In this document: piece after piece, positions 23,801-34,039 of the stretch
Layout of the letters: the number at the start of each line of letters is the position of its first letter
How positions within the stretch are numbered: the stretch's first letter is position 1
NCBI RefSeq assembly: GCF_036711975.1
Contig: NC_091976.1
Coordinates: 26,784,001-26,848,000 of the forward strand
Direction of reading: 5' to 3'
Source of the DNA: Onthophagus taurus
Lineage: Eukaryota > Arthropoda > Insecta > Coleoptera > Scarabaeidae
Length of the DNA stretch: 64,000 nucleotides
Position numbers and translations under genes: made by a program
The notes under the pieces: generated by a model
Seen by the model: only the letters and a program-made list of their open reading frames with translations
Databases searched by the model: none
What the model was told of the DNA's origin: nothing

Positions 23801-26800
23801 TAGTTCTAATTCTAGTGTTAGTTCTAGTTTTAGTTGTGAAGTAACACTAGACTTAGAACTAGAAACATTCGGATTTAGTCGCACGTCTTTCAGGACGGCT
23901 AAACCCGAATGATTCTAGTTTTATTCTAGCACTGTCACTAGAACTAACACAAGACCTAGAACTAGAATCATTCGGGTTTAGCCGCACGTCTCTCAAGACT
24001 TCTAGTTCTAGGTCTTGTGTTAGTTCTAGTGACAGTGCTAGAATAAAACTAGAACTAACACTAGACCGAGAACTAGAAATATTCGGATTTAGCCGCACGT
24101 CTTTCAAGACGGCTAAATCCGAATGATTCTAGTTCTAGTGACAGTGCTAGTGTAAAACTAGAACTAGCACTAGACCGAGAACTAGAAACATTCGGATTTA
24201 GCCACACGTCTTTCAAGACGGCTAAACCTGAATGGTTCTAGTTCTAGGTCTAGTGTTAGTTAACAACTAAAACTACAACCAACACTCATTCGGGTTAAGC
24301 CGTCCGTCTCTTTAGACGGCTAACAAATATATAACAATCTAACACTGAATAACACTTAAAACTACAACTAACACTAGTATTAAAACTAACACTAGACCTA
24401 GAACTAAAAACATTCGGGTTTAGCCGTCTTAAGAGACGTAGGGCTAAACCCGAATGTTTCTAGTTCTAGATCTAGAGTTAGTTCTACTTTTAGTTCAAAA
24501 AAATATTTAAAAAATCTTAAATATATTTTAACATTAATATGATATATTAACATTTTTTGTATAAATTTGCCATCTATTAGACTTTAACCTGTACAATTAT
24601 AAACTTTCCAGATTTTTTTTAATCCTAAACCTAAAAATGACCTTGAAAAAAAATTACAGTTAGCATTAATTTCTTATTAATTTCGCTTTATTTACACCTC
24701 TTTCGCCATGGTTTCTTTTTCGTGTTAGTAGTGAAAATGATGTTAAAGGTTTCGCTTCACTAAAAAACTGTTTTTGACCTTATTATGCTTAATTACATGA
24801 TTAATGAATCTATGGGAGGAGATTTGATACGCTGATTTTATAACGCGATGATGTTCTCAATGTCAGGTGTTGTGATTCGTGGTCATGTGTTAAATAATAA
24901 AGAGTAAATAGAAGAAAAAGGTAATAAAGTGTTTGTTTTGTGTTTCGTTTTTGATTTACTTTTAATGTTGTTCTTTGAAGATGGAAGAAAATGACGGTTT
25001 TGATGTTAGATTTAAATTTATTCTCTTTTTGGTTTGGTATGTATATTTAAAAATTAAAACAATTTGTTTATCTGATAAGTCAATTAACTAAATCAATCTG
25101 TTCAAGCTAAAAATGTTTTTTATTTATTTTCTTCTTCATTATTTCTATTATTTCTTTACATTGAGTATTGATTGAGTCAATTTCGATGACGAAACTTTTA
25201 CGATAAGAATTAATCGTTTACAATTGTTAACGTTCTTGATATTGGTATAAAGTTTCTTAGTAGGTAACAAGTAAATTTCGTTATAAAACATAAAATGGAT
25301 TTCTTAAAAGTTACAAAAAACCATAATGTAAGTTTTTTAGAATATTTCCTAAGCATGTAAATAGAAAGTTTATATTTATCAAAACAGGTTCAGATTATGT
25401 TCTTTTAACGTTCATATTTCTCCAAAAAATTTCGAACCGAAAAATAAAACTTATATTTTAGGTTGGCTGTAAATAATATGAACTATCTAAGCAGTCTAGG
25501 CATTAAAGATCCAATACACAAGCAAAAAATCTCGCTCAAAGCAATGGATGTGGTATTATTCGGACCGCCTAAAGGTGCATAAACAATTAGTTAAAAAAAA
25601 AAACAATCATTTTCTCATCAAATCCCCTCCAATTCATAAAATTACTTCCCAACAAATAAAAAAATATATTTTTTTCTATCATTTCTAGACGGTCATAATT
25701 CTTGGAAAGATTTCGTTGTAATTTTATTGATTATTGGTGGCGGTATCGGTTTTTGGTACGGTTACCAACAAAACAAACACTTCAAAAAGAACATAACGAG
25801 GATGTGCACGGAAATGGAGACACTTCAAAACGCGGAAACGGCATTAAGAAAACTCCAAAAAGAATTGGAAGAAGCACGACAAGCTCAGGAACATGTTACA
25901 TCAGAAAAACAAAATTTAGAGCGACGTTTACAAGAAAGCGAAGCCGATCCGAATTCTTTACATCACTCGAATTCCGACGGCGAAGTTTCACAACTTAAAC
26001 AAGAAATTGAGGTAAATTAAAAATAATTATTTAAAAAAGAAATAATTTCTTTTCGTTGTGTAGATGTTAAGAAATGAATTATTAATAGCTGAAAGTAAAC
26101 TTCAACAAGCTCCTTGTTGGTCCCCACCGGTTGGGTTACAACAATGGTTACAATTAACGCACGAAACTGAAAATAAAGCTTACGTTAAAAAGAAAATGCA
26201 AGCTGAAAAGCAATTACAGCATGCAAGAGAAGCTGTAAGTTTAATTATTTCATAAATTTTTTTAGGAATTTTATTATTTTGTTTCTTATAGTGTGAAAAA
26301 TTGCGTAAAAAACGATCAAGTTTTGTGGGAGCTTTTGTAAGCACCCATGGTAAATCAATAGACGACGTTGATAGAACGATTGTGGAAGCGAGAACAGCGT
26401 TAAATGAAGTTACCCAAGAATTACAAGAACGAGTTCATCGATGGAAACAAATTGAGAGTTTGTGCGGATTTAATATTATCCATAATAATGGTTTACAATC
26501 GTTGGAAACGGCGTTGTATAAAGGACTAAATGGTCGAGCTTTTGGTTTATTAAGAAGTACGTGTTAATTGTAATAATGTAATGCGGATTTAATTTTTATT
26601 GCAGCATCACTTACAAATATAAGATATCTATTTTTGTTTTATTCTTATTATTTTATTTTATTTTTTTAGATCGAATTAGCAGCCAAGATGATTTGGACGA
26701 TGAAACCAGCTCCGTTTATACTTCTACACCAGGTAAGAATAGTTCTTTTGATGAACTTGATGAATCTCATAATTCCGATTAAAAAATAAGAAATGGTTTG

Positions 26801-29800
26801 TATTTATTTATGTATAAACAGTTATGGAATGATTTTTAAGGTGGATTGAATGGAATCAAAAAAATATTTGTACTGAGCGATCGAAAATGATTGAATTAAT
26901 AGTGAAAATATGAAAGTATTCAAAATTTAAAGCATAAATTTTGAATATCGATCTCAAATAATAATCTCAAATTAAATAGCTTCAAGATTTTCATGGCATC
27001 TCGTTTCAAAAACTAACCATAACTTTATTTCTTTTAAGAATGATGTTCTACTCTGTTTTATGAGTAGTTTTTTTGCATGACGCCATTACACAACGTCTTA
27101 ATAACTTCTTGGTTGTATCTAATCTTCCGCGTCCTTCATCTTCAATTATCAAGAGGCTTCCATGGTCAAATTGATTTCTGCTGGGAATCAGAGACTCTCT
27201 TTACTAAGTCAATGAATAGTCGAAAAATCGCCTCCAAACGTCTTGGCGTTAAAGAGCCTTATAGTATAGCTCTTGCATCTTCCCCTTGCTCAATTACCAA
27301 CTCTAGAGAAGGATGTTTTTCTGCTTCAGTCGTCAAAAACTATTTTAAACACGACCTAACTATGAATATATCGAAAACTTCTCCGACCTCCATCCATGCA
27401 AATTTTGTATAGCCATTTTTTTACCATTGCCAAATACTAGAGAAATTAATATATCAATATCTTGTCCACATGGACAACCAATTAGCCAGTCTAACCAGTC
27501 TTGAGAAACTTTTAATCTAGAATGCTTCCTTGGCCCTTGCTCAAAACTAATAGTACAAATTTTTTATATTGCCATCCTTTGGCACTTACCAAATTCAAAA
27601 CTAATCTTCTACCATATCTTACCTTGTAGTATGATTCTCATATATAAGTTTATACTTTTGAGATTATCCAGGTTTACTGATATAACTAATCACCAACTAG
27701 ATAGGAAGTGTATTGTATTGTATTTTGGCAATGATCAGAAATAAGTGTCTAACACGTGATCACTTAATATGAATAACTCTGAATATATGATATATTTATC
27801 AGCAATTAATCAGAAATTCTCCCCGACCTCCATCTATGTATTACACATCAAATTTTTTCTAATAGTATCTTTTGATAAGCACCAAAACCGGTGCTAAATT
27901 TCAGCTCAATTAATATATACAAGTCTTATCTATATGGACAACCAACCACCTATCCCATTAGAGAAAATCTTAATCCAGAAGACTTCCTCGACTCTTACCC
28001 AAATTAAAAGTGCAAATTTTTTATGTTGCCATCTTGTGGTAGTCATCAGATTCAGTTGCTATAAGCAAAGTTCGAGCAGATAAAGTAAAGTGTCCTTCAT
28101 CCATGCCTAAATCACCAAATTTTTCATTGTGTCATTTTTTGGCAAGCATCAAAAATCGTTGCATATACCGAATTAGTTGAACTGACCTAATTCTGACTAC
28201 AAATACAAGCAATTAGCTATGATATATATCATATCAGCCACAACATATCAAGTCACCATCAGGTTTCAGTTGCTATAAGCAAGGTTCAACCAAATAAAGT
28301 GCAGTATCTTTAGTCCATGTCTGAATAACCCAATTTTTCATTGTGTCATTTTATGGCAAGTATTAAAAATCGTTGCAAACACCAGATTAGTTGAAGTAAC
28401 CTAATTCTGACTATAAAGACAAGCAATTAACTATGATATATGCCATATCAACCACAACATGTCAAGTTACATCAGCAATTAATCAGAAAACATGTTGCAC
28501 CAAAACATGAGACAAAATGTTTAGAAACTTAATCTCTCGACTCTTACCCAAACTAAAAGTGCACATTTTTTATATTGCCATCTTGCGACAGTCATCAGAT
28601 TCAGTTGCTATAAGCAAAGTTCGACCAGATAAAGTAGAGTGTCCTTCATTCATGTCTAAATCACCAAATTTTTCATTGTGTCATTTTTTGGCAAGCATCA
28701 AAAATCGTTGCAAACACCGAATTAGTTGAACTGACCTAATTCTGACCACAAATACAAGCAATTAGCTATGATATATGTTATGTCATATCACCGACAACAT
28801 CTCAAGTTGCCTACACGAAAGCGAATCTTGAAAGGTTTAATTAAGATCTCACCCAAACCATTGCCATCTTTTGGCGCACACCAGATTCTGTTGCTAGAAT
28901 CAAATTCTGGGCAGATAGATGTTAAAGATTTTCATATCGTTATCTTTTGACATACACCAAATTGACGAGTATGCGAGTTATGCAGATATTTCCAGTTATT
29001 AGAAAGAAATCATCCTCCAGCGTGCATCTATATCTAAAAGATCTCCTTTTTCATTAGATCAAATTTAATTTAATCATTTATGATCGTTCAGTATTTTGAT
29101 ACAGGTTTTATGATTATTTTCTGTTGTCATGAATCTTAAAAAAATCTTAAAAACGATTAAGATGGAATGTTACTTAAATAATATTTAACCAATGAAAAAT
29201 ATGGAAAGAAAAAGAAAATAATCTTTAAAGCTTTCCATGATTACAAGAATATTTATTATTTTAGTTGTAGTTATTGTTTCTGTATCTAGTTATTATTTTG
29301 TTTAGTTAGTTTTTTGGGGGATTTAATCTAACAAGGGATTTTTGTAGTTTGATAAAACTCTTCTAAACGGAGTACCCTAGTTCTTTTTAGAATCAGTGTA
29401 ATTGATACTAATTTAGTATTTGAAATCAATTATGCTCAATTCTATTTCGTTCCCTTCTCGTTTCTTTTTGAATGTAGAAGTTATTGTAGTTGAGTCCTTT
29501 AATTATGTTATGTTTTTTCGTCAATTTTTTTATATCACCCCCAGAAAAGTTTCTTAAAAAAAATTAGTTGAGGGAAAAAACGTAAACCGTAGATGGGTAC
29601 TTAATAGCGTCTTAAGACATGTAAGTAATAAGAGTATTTGTATATAATGTGAATTAATATTTACATAAAGGCGATATTTTGAGTTGCATTTTTGTTTTAT
29701 ATCCTTTTTTACCCTTTTAATATTAAAAGTAATTAAGAAAAATCAATCATTTGTTAGTAATGGGTGTTGGAACTAACCAAGTCATTTTTAAACAATTTTA

Positions 29801-30714
29801 TTATTAAGGTAAGCCTTAAAAATTGTTTAGAAATCTTAAAGGTGTATTTCTTTTTTTCTTAAAGAAGTCGATAAGGGTTTAAAACATTTATTTTGGTTGT
29901 TTAAACTTTTTTCTTCGCCTATTTTTTCCATGCATGTCTTCGGGTGTGTTACTAACATGAAAGGTGTAAGATGGCGATGTCTGTGTAGGAGCCGTAGATT
30001 CATGGCCGCAGCACAGTTGGAGAGAGGCGGACTCTTCCGGAAGCGAAGCCAGTAGACAAGACGATGACTATTTCGAACCAAAACAAACTACCAATACAAA
30101 TACTGTTAATTTCATCGTTGGAGGGGACGTGTGAGTAAATCAAATTGGGTTTTTATAAAACGAAGAATGCTTTTTTTTCATTTTCTTCTTTTTTACTCAT
30201 TATACATGTTTTTAGTTTTTAAATTTTTATTTTGGGTTTTCGATATTTTTAGAAAACGATTTCTTTTCCAATTTTTATTTTTAAATTATTTTTTTTAATT
30301 ATTAATTACAATGTTTTTTATCAATTTTTTTTCAGCACTAACTGGTCTGAAGATATTTCACCTTTAGTTCCTAAACATACCCGAATGTTATCTCAACCAG
30401 CATCCCTCCGTAATCCATCTCTTAATAAATCTTTATCGACAATGACACGTTCGTTTTCTCAAGACACCAACGTTGGTAATGTAACTTCCTCTGAAGCCAC
30501 ATTGCCACCATCGAAAACGTCGCATTCAGAACCGTCTTTGGATCATATGGATCGACGGAAACCGAAGAAATTACACCATATTAAACAGCAGACGATTAGG
30601 GAGCATACGGGTTCCACTGATGACGTTTGTTCGACGGATTCTTCGGTTATCGATGAAGAAATTAAGCGGAAAAAGAAGAAATTTTTTTCGTTTGGAAAAA
30701 CCAAAAGCGACTGA
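17855..30714 (+). CDS. Stim: Stim, ER calcium sensor of store-operated calcium entry (10 exons)
   Basis: Exons 17855–18020, 18073–18218, 22168–22400, 25462–25574, 25689–26011, 26064–26234, 26292–26556, 26670–26732, 29989–30130 and 30336–30714 join in phase to 666 aa. STIM senses ER luminal Ca2+ and opens Orai channels at ER–plasma membrane contacts. Domains: signal peptide (1–~20); canonical EF-hand loop DDDANGDIDLTE (90–101) with all ligand positions; SAM domain (~135–205, KELWESWLRSEVHNWTV); one TM (~228–246, VVILLIIGGGIGFW); coiled coil 1 (~250–340); CAD/SOAR (~345–460, LQQWLQLTHETENKAY, RVHRWKQIESLCGF); Ser/Thr-rich tail; polybasic end KRKKKKFFSFGKTKSD that should bind phosphoinositides. 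Length is close to insect Stim. Introns 2, 3 and 8 hold satellite, retroposon and hairpin repeats. Confidence 0.97.
18488..18870. repeat. Unclassified interspersed repeat fragment in Stim intron 2
   Basis: Begins with ATACAGGGTGGTCCATTGAA. ACAGGGTG-type starts recur at about 40160 (reverse) and 41085 (reverse) in this window and are typical of dispersed insect elements. No coding region; leads into the satellite block. Confidence 0.4.
18930..19794. repeat. 181-bp satellite, block A part 1
   Basis: The phrase CCGTTTTGAAAAAT recurs near 19011, 19194, 19374, 19557 and 19737, alternately 183 and 180 bp apart. Two monomer types alternate (TCACTTT…ATCGACAATTTTTTCG versus TAACTTTTAG…TTTTCGATGTTGC), so the higher-order unit is a ~363-bp dimer. 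Interrupted by the retroposon at 19795–20832. Confidence 0.88.
19795..20832 (-). mobile_element. 5'-truncated non-LTR retrotransposon inserted in satellite A
   Basis: Minus strand. 20669–20169 encodes the RT palm and thumb: ILQYADDTVLISHDRT (catalytic YADD), WRIQINPQKTQLLL, CKYLGIDLDNKL, ICRPILDYGASI. Upstream at ~20700–20740, KQGVPQGSPLSPILFNIF is present but joins its own N-terminal side only with a frameshift. The 3' end is a short TAC repeat tail at 19795–19810. Both flanks read ATCGACAA, a target-site duplication, which fixes the borders and shows it landed in pre-existing satellite. Confidence 0.87.
20833..21440. repeat. 181-bp satellite, block A part 2
   Basis: Continuation of the array, with CCGTTTTGAAAAAT near 20967, 21147 and 21330 (180 and 183 bp spacing). 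The last monomer is truncated around 21362–21440. Confidence 0.88.
21600..21960 (-). mobile_element. Non-LTR retrotransposon RNase H fragment
   Basis: Minus strand 21843–21637 contains RIVVICTDSREAMRHLRKL, resembling the central TDS-containing block of the RNase H domain of jockey/R1/I-type retroposons. Too short and decayed to classify further. Confidence 0.5.
22401..23685. other. Stim intron 3, first part, nothing recognised
   Basis: AT-rich intron without a convincing open frame, tandem repeat or element end. Confidence 0.4.
23690..24495. repeat. Array of hairpin repeats in Stim intron 3
   Basis: Seven hairpin cores of the family at 6.2–7.4 kb, near 23756, 23867, 23969, 24081, 24191, 24287 and 24413. 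The third is cut in half at AAGACTTCTAG and the sixth is shortened. The left border carries TTCAATAAAAATATACAACA, seen also (reversed) at 35.65 kb and in variant form at 24.32 and 49.41 kb, so it belongs to the family. Confidence 0.9.
24496..25461. other. Stim intron 3, last part, nothing recognised
   Basis: AT-rich, no convincing feature apart from the acceptor at 25460–25461. Confidence 0.4.
26670..26782 (+). other. Possible alternative Stim C-terminus by read-through of exon 8
   Basis: If the donor at 26733 is not used, exon 8 continues in frame from TSTPG through KNSSFDELDESHNSD to TAA at 26780–26782. The isoform would be about 510 aa and lack the Ser-rich tail and polybasic end. Only the open frame supports it. 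Confidence 0.4.
26783..27440. other. Stim intron 8, first part
   Basis: No recognised element. An open frame at 27077–27412 lacks protein-like features I can name. Confidence 0.35.
27440..28990. repeat. Imperfect large tandem repeats in Stim intron 8
   Basis: A segment containing TATTGCCATCTTGCGACAGT, CAGTTGCTATAAGCAA, TTTTTCATTGTGTCATTTT, GGCAAGCATCAAAAATCGTT and CAAGCAATTAGCTATGATAT recurs at about 28040–28250, 28265–28470 and 28575–28800. More diverged copies lie at 27560–27850 and 28850–28970. Spacing is irregular (230–310 bp), so this is a decayed array or nested duplications. No coding. Confidence 0.7.
28991..29988. other. Stim intron 8, last part, nothing recognised
   Basis: AT-rich intron leading to the acceptor at 29987–29988. 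An open minus-strand frame at 29836–30081 is a shadow of exon 9. Confidence 0.4.
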
Positions 30715-31635
30715 CCTCTGATGATTCGTTTTTTTTGTTGACTTTTTGGTTTATTTTTTGATCTGGTAAAAAATAAGACAAGTACGTTCGGGGTTTTGTG
30801 TTTTTTGTCTTTAAATAAGAATTTGTCTTCCATAAAAAAAAATAATAGCGGCGGATTTATCTTATTATCTATTTATTATTACTGCTTTTATATTTTTCAT
30901 TATTTTTAATGTTTTCGAATATACTTATTAAATCTAGAAAAGCTGCAGTACTTAAAATTTCTAAAAAATTCTTTTTGGTTCTTTTCTTTTAATTTCTAAA
31001 TTGTAGCTGTACATTTATTTCCTTCTTCAAAATTGGGGCCTTCATCTACAAACATCTAGTAATTCAAAGCAATAATAAATCTCAAAAATCCCATAGAAAA
31101 TTTCTTTATTGTATTTTATGCCCTGATTATTTCGATTCGGATTGTTTTAATTCCGGATAAAAATTCCAAAATGTAAACTCATTATGTGGTTGTGAATGCG
31201 AACGGAAATTTTTCAAAAAATTCCAGAAACCCCTCAGTAAAGCAAAAATTTGTACTATTCGTACTTGATGGAGTGAGGGAATTTCGTTGTAAGATCGGGT
31301 AAAAATGATTCATATCGTCTCATTCTTGTTATAGGCCTTAGAAAACGTATTTTTTTAGTTCAGTTAGGAATAAATCTAAGAAAGAAAATAAATTGTATAA
31401 AAATGATTGAGTTTTGTCTTTGACTTAGATTTATTCGAAACTAAACAAACCTGAATAATTTAAATCAATTTTTAACCTTATCCAATGTGATATCTGTGCT
31501 ATAAAGGCAATGTTTTTTTTTTCAATAACTGGATGCGTTAAACACGCACAGGATTAAGAAAATATTAGAGATGTACAATAAACACCCATATTTTTATTAA
31601 TATTGTGGAGTTTTCTTTGCCTCTATTTAATAAGT
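30715..31635. other. Stim 3' UTR and intergenic spacer
   Basis: Probable Stim 3' UTR. Nothing else recognised. Confidence 0.4.
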
Positions 31636-31639
31636 TATC

Positions 31640-32180
31640 CTTTCTTTCCTTTAGAACTGAATTAAGCATTCGAAAGAAATTGAACTAGTGCACCTATCTT
31701 GGCAATGAAATTAAAATCACAAGAGACAACCAGATATTGCGAACTAAGGAGGAGAATAACCCTCTCATAGGCAGCATATGAACTCAAAGATGTGTTTAAG
31801 AGCAACCTATTAATATGTCTAAAAAGAAAAGTGTTCAATCAGTGATGGGGCAGAAACACTGACTTTGACCATAACATCTGCCAACAGGCTTAGAACAACA
31901 CAGCGTAAAATGGAAAGATCAATGCTCGGAGTATCGCTAAGAGATCACGTTGGAAATGAGAACTTTCGCCGAAGAACAGGCGTTACAGACGTCATTTCTC
32001 GCATCGCTAGACTTAAATGGAACTGGGCTGGACACATAGTCTGAAGGGCAGATGAAGGGTGGACGAAAAGGCTGTTGGAATGGAGACCTCGAGCTGACAA
32101 ACGGAGTAGAGGGAGGCCACCAACTCAATGGACGGATGACATCAAGAGATTTGCTAACAGCTTGCAAGAATTTTTAAATT
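31640..32180 (+). mobile_element. RTE-like non-LTR retrotransposon, C-terminal fragment
   Basis: Frames switch between about 31690 and 32180. YLGNEIKITRDN begins it, and the end of the RT ORF (ISRIARLKWNWAGHIV, GRPPTQWTDDIKRFA, then SLQEFLN and TAA at 32178–32180) is of the type found in RTE/BovB-like elements. The piece is 5'-truncated and frameshifted. Its tail is the first unit of the tandem array that follows. Confidence 0.75.
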
Positions 32181-33297
32181 AACATCTTTTTTGACACGTT
32201 TAGGTTATACGAAAATGTAAGTTTTGTTTCAACATTTTTTTTTCAATATTTTTCCAATCTAACCCAACAATTATTATACATCATTTTAAAGAGAAAGCTT
32301 TGAGCTTTAATTTAGAACAAGTCTCATTCCTTAATTTCAATGAATACGGCTTCCAGGAATTTTTAAATTAGCATCTTTTTTGACACTTTTAGGTTATACG
32401 AAAATGTAAGTTTTGTTTCAACATTTTTCTTCTCAATATTTTTCCAATCGAACCCAACAATTATTATTCATCATTTTAAAGAGAAAGCTTTGAGCTTTAA
32501 GTTAGAATAAGTCTCATTCCTTAATTTCAATAAATGCAGCTTCCAGGAATTTTTAAATTAGCATCTTTTTTGACACTTTTAGGTTATACGAAAATGTAAG
32601 TTTTGTTTAACATTTTTTTTTCTCAATATTTTTCCAATCCAACCCAACAATTATTATATATCATTTTAAAGGGAAAGCTTTGAGCTTTAATTTAGAACAA
32701 GTCTCATTCCTTAATTTCAATAAATACAGCTTCCAGGAATTTTTAAATTGGCATCTTTTTTGACACTTAGGTTATATGAAAATGTAAGTTTTGTTTCAAC
32801 ATTTTTTTTCTCACTATTTTTCCAATCCAACCCAACAATTATTATACATCATTTTAAAGAGAAAGCTTTGAGCTTTAATTTAGAACAAGTCTCATTCCTT
32901 AATTTCAATAAATACGGCTTCCAGGAATTTTTAAATTAGCATCTTTTTTGACACTTTAAGTTATACGAAATTGTAAGTTTTGTTTCAAAATTTTTTTTCT
33001 CAATATTTTTCCAATCCAACCCAACAATTATTATACATCATTTTAAAGAGAAAGCTTTGAACTTTAATTTAGAACAAGTCTCATTCCTTAATTACAATAA
33101 ATACGGCTTCCAGGAATTTTTAAATTAGCATCTTTTTTGACACTTTTAGGTTATACGAAAATGTACATAAGTTTTATTTCAAAATTTTTTTTCTTAATAC
33201 TTTTCCCATCGAACCCAACAATTATTATACATCATTTTAAAGAGAAAGCTTTGAGCTTTAAGTTAGAACAAGTCTCATTCCTTAATTTCAATAAAAA
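32166..33297 (+). repeat. 189-bp tandem array derived from the retroposon tail (6 units)
   Basis: CATCTTTTTTGACAC recurs at 32183, 32372, 32562, 32752, 32940 and 33129, a period of 188–190 bp. Each unit opens with CAGGAATTTTTAAATTA, equivalent to the last codons and stop of the RT frame just upstream, so the unit is ORF end plus 3' UTR. Units are highly similar to one another. Confidence 0.9.
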
Positions 33298-34039
33298 TGG
33301 GTACTATCAAGTACCATTATCCCCCTGGAATGGGGGGACTGCATATTTTGCTAAAATTGATTCCAAAGGCCTTTACTGAGTGTGTTTTGATAGCGTTTTA
33401 ATTCTTTCAAAAAGTTTCAAAATTTTTGACTTCGTGGGACATAAAGGGTTAAAGAATGAAATTATTTAAAAAGAAGCGCCATCTCTTGTTCGAAAGTAAC
33501 AATAACTACATTAACTGAGGTTGCACCTCTTTTTGACATTGACAATATAATTTTTGAAATAATTAACAAATATAAAGCAAGAAGAATTAATTTTCACAAA
33601 ACCGTTTCATTCCATTCTAAGAATTAATCAGCATAATAAGATTAATTTAAAATTCCCTCCATCTATAAATTAAGAGTGAAACTATTTAATTTTGTATACA
33701 AATTACATGACGTGAAGTTAGGTACTAAAAAGGACCTTCACTTCATAAGTGGGTTAGATACAAATTTCCCCGCAGATCAACAAATGTAAGTGCTTGGTGC
33801 GAACTTGTCCATTGATTTTTACGTTTGTGTGAGGTGTGGTTTGTGGTGTGTTTAAAAAAAGTTAAAAGAAACAGTTAGTTTTTGTAAATTGTCGAGAATG
33901 TATTGGTGACCGTGCGCCCCCGAAACCGTTCCGAACGAAATAAATAAATCAAAGGGATCGGCTTCGAAACATCCGGGGGATAAAAATGGTTTTGGGGCAG
34001 TCTGTTTAGGCTCTTTAAACGCCCCAAATATAATTGAAA
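33298..34039. promoter_or_regulatory. Upstream region of the RhoGAP gene
   Basis: No gene. GC content rises near 33900–34000 (GACCGTGCGCCCCCGAAACC), a likely promoter/5' UTR. A small inverted repeat (TACTATCAAGTA, CCCCC…GGGGG) sits at 33301–33340. Confidence 0.35.

Noticed and set aside
32748..33379. Open frames in the 189-bp array
   Set aside because: They repeat with the array and consist of its translated unit.
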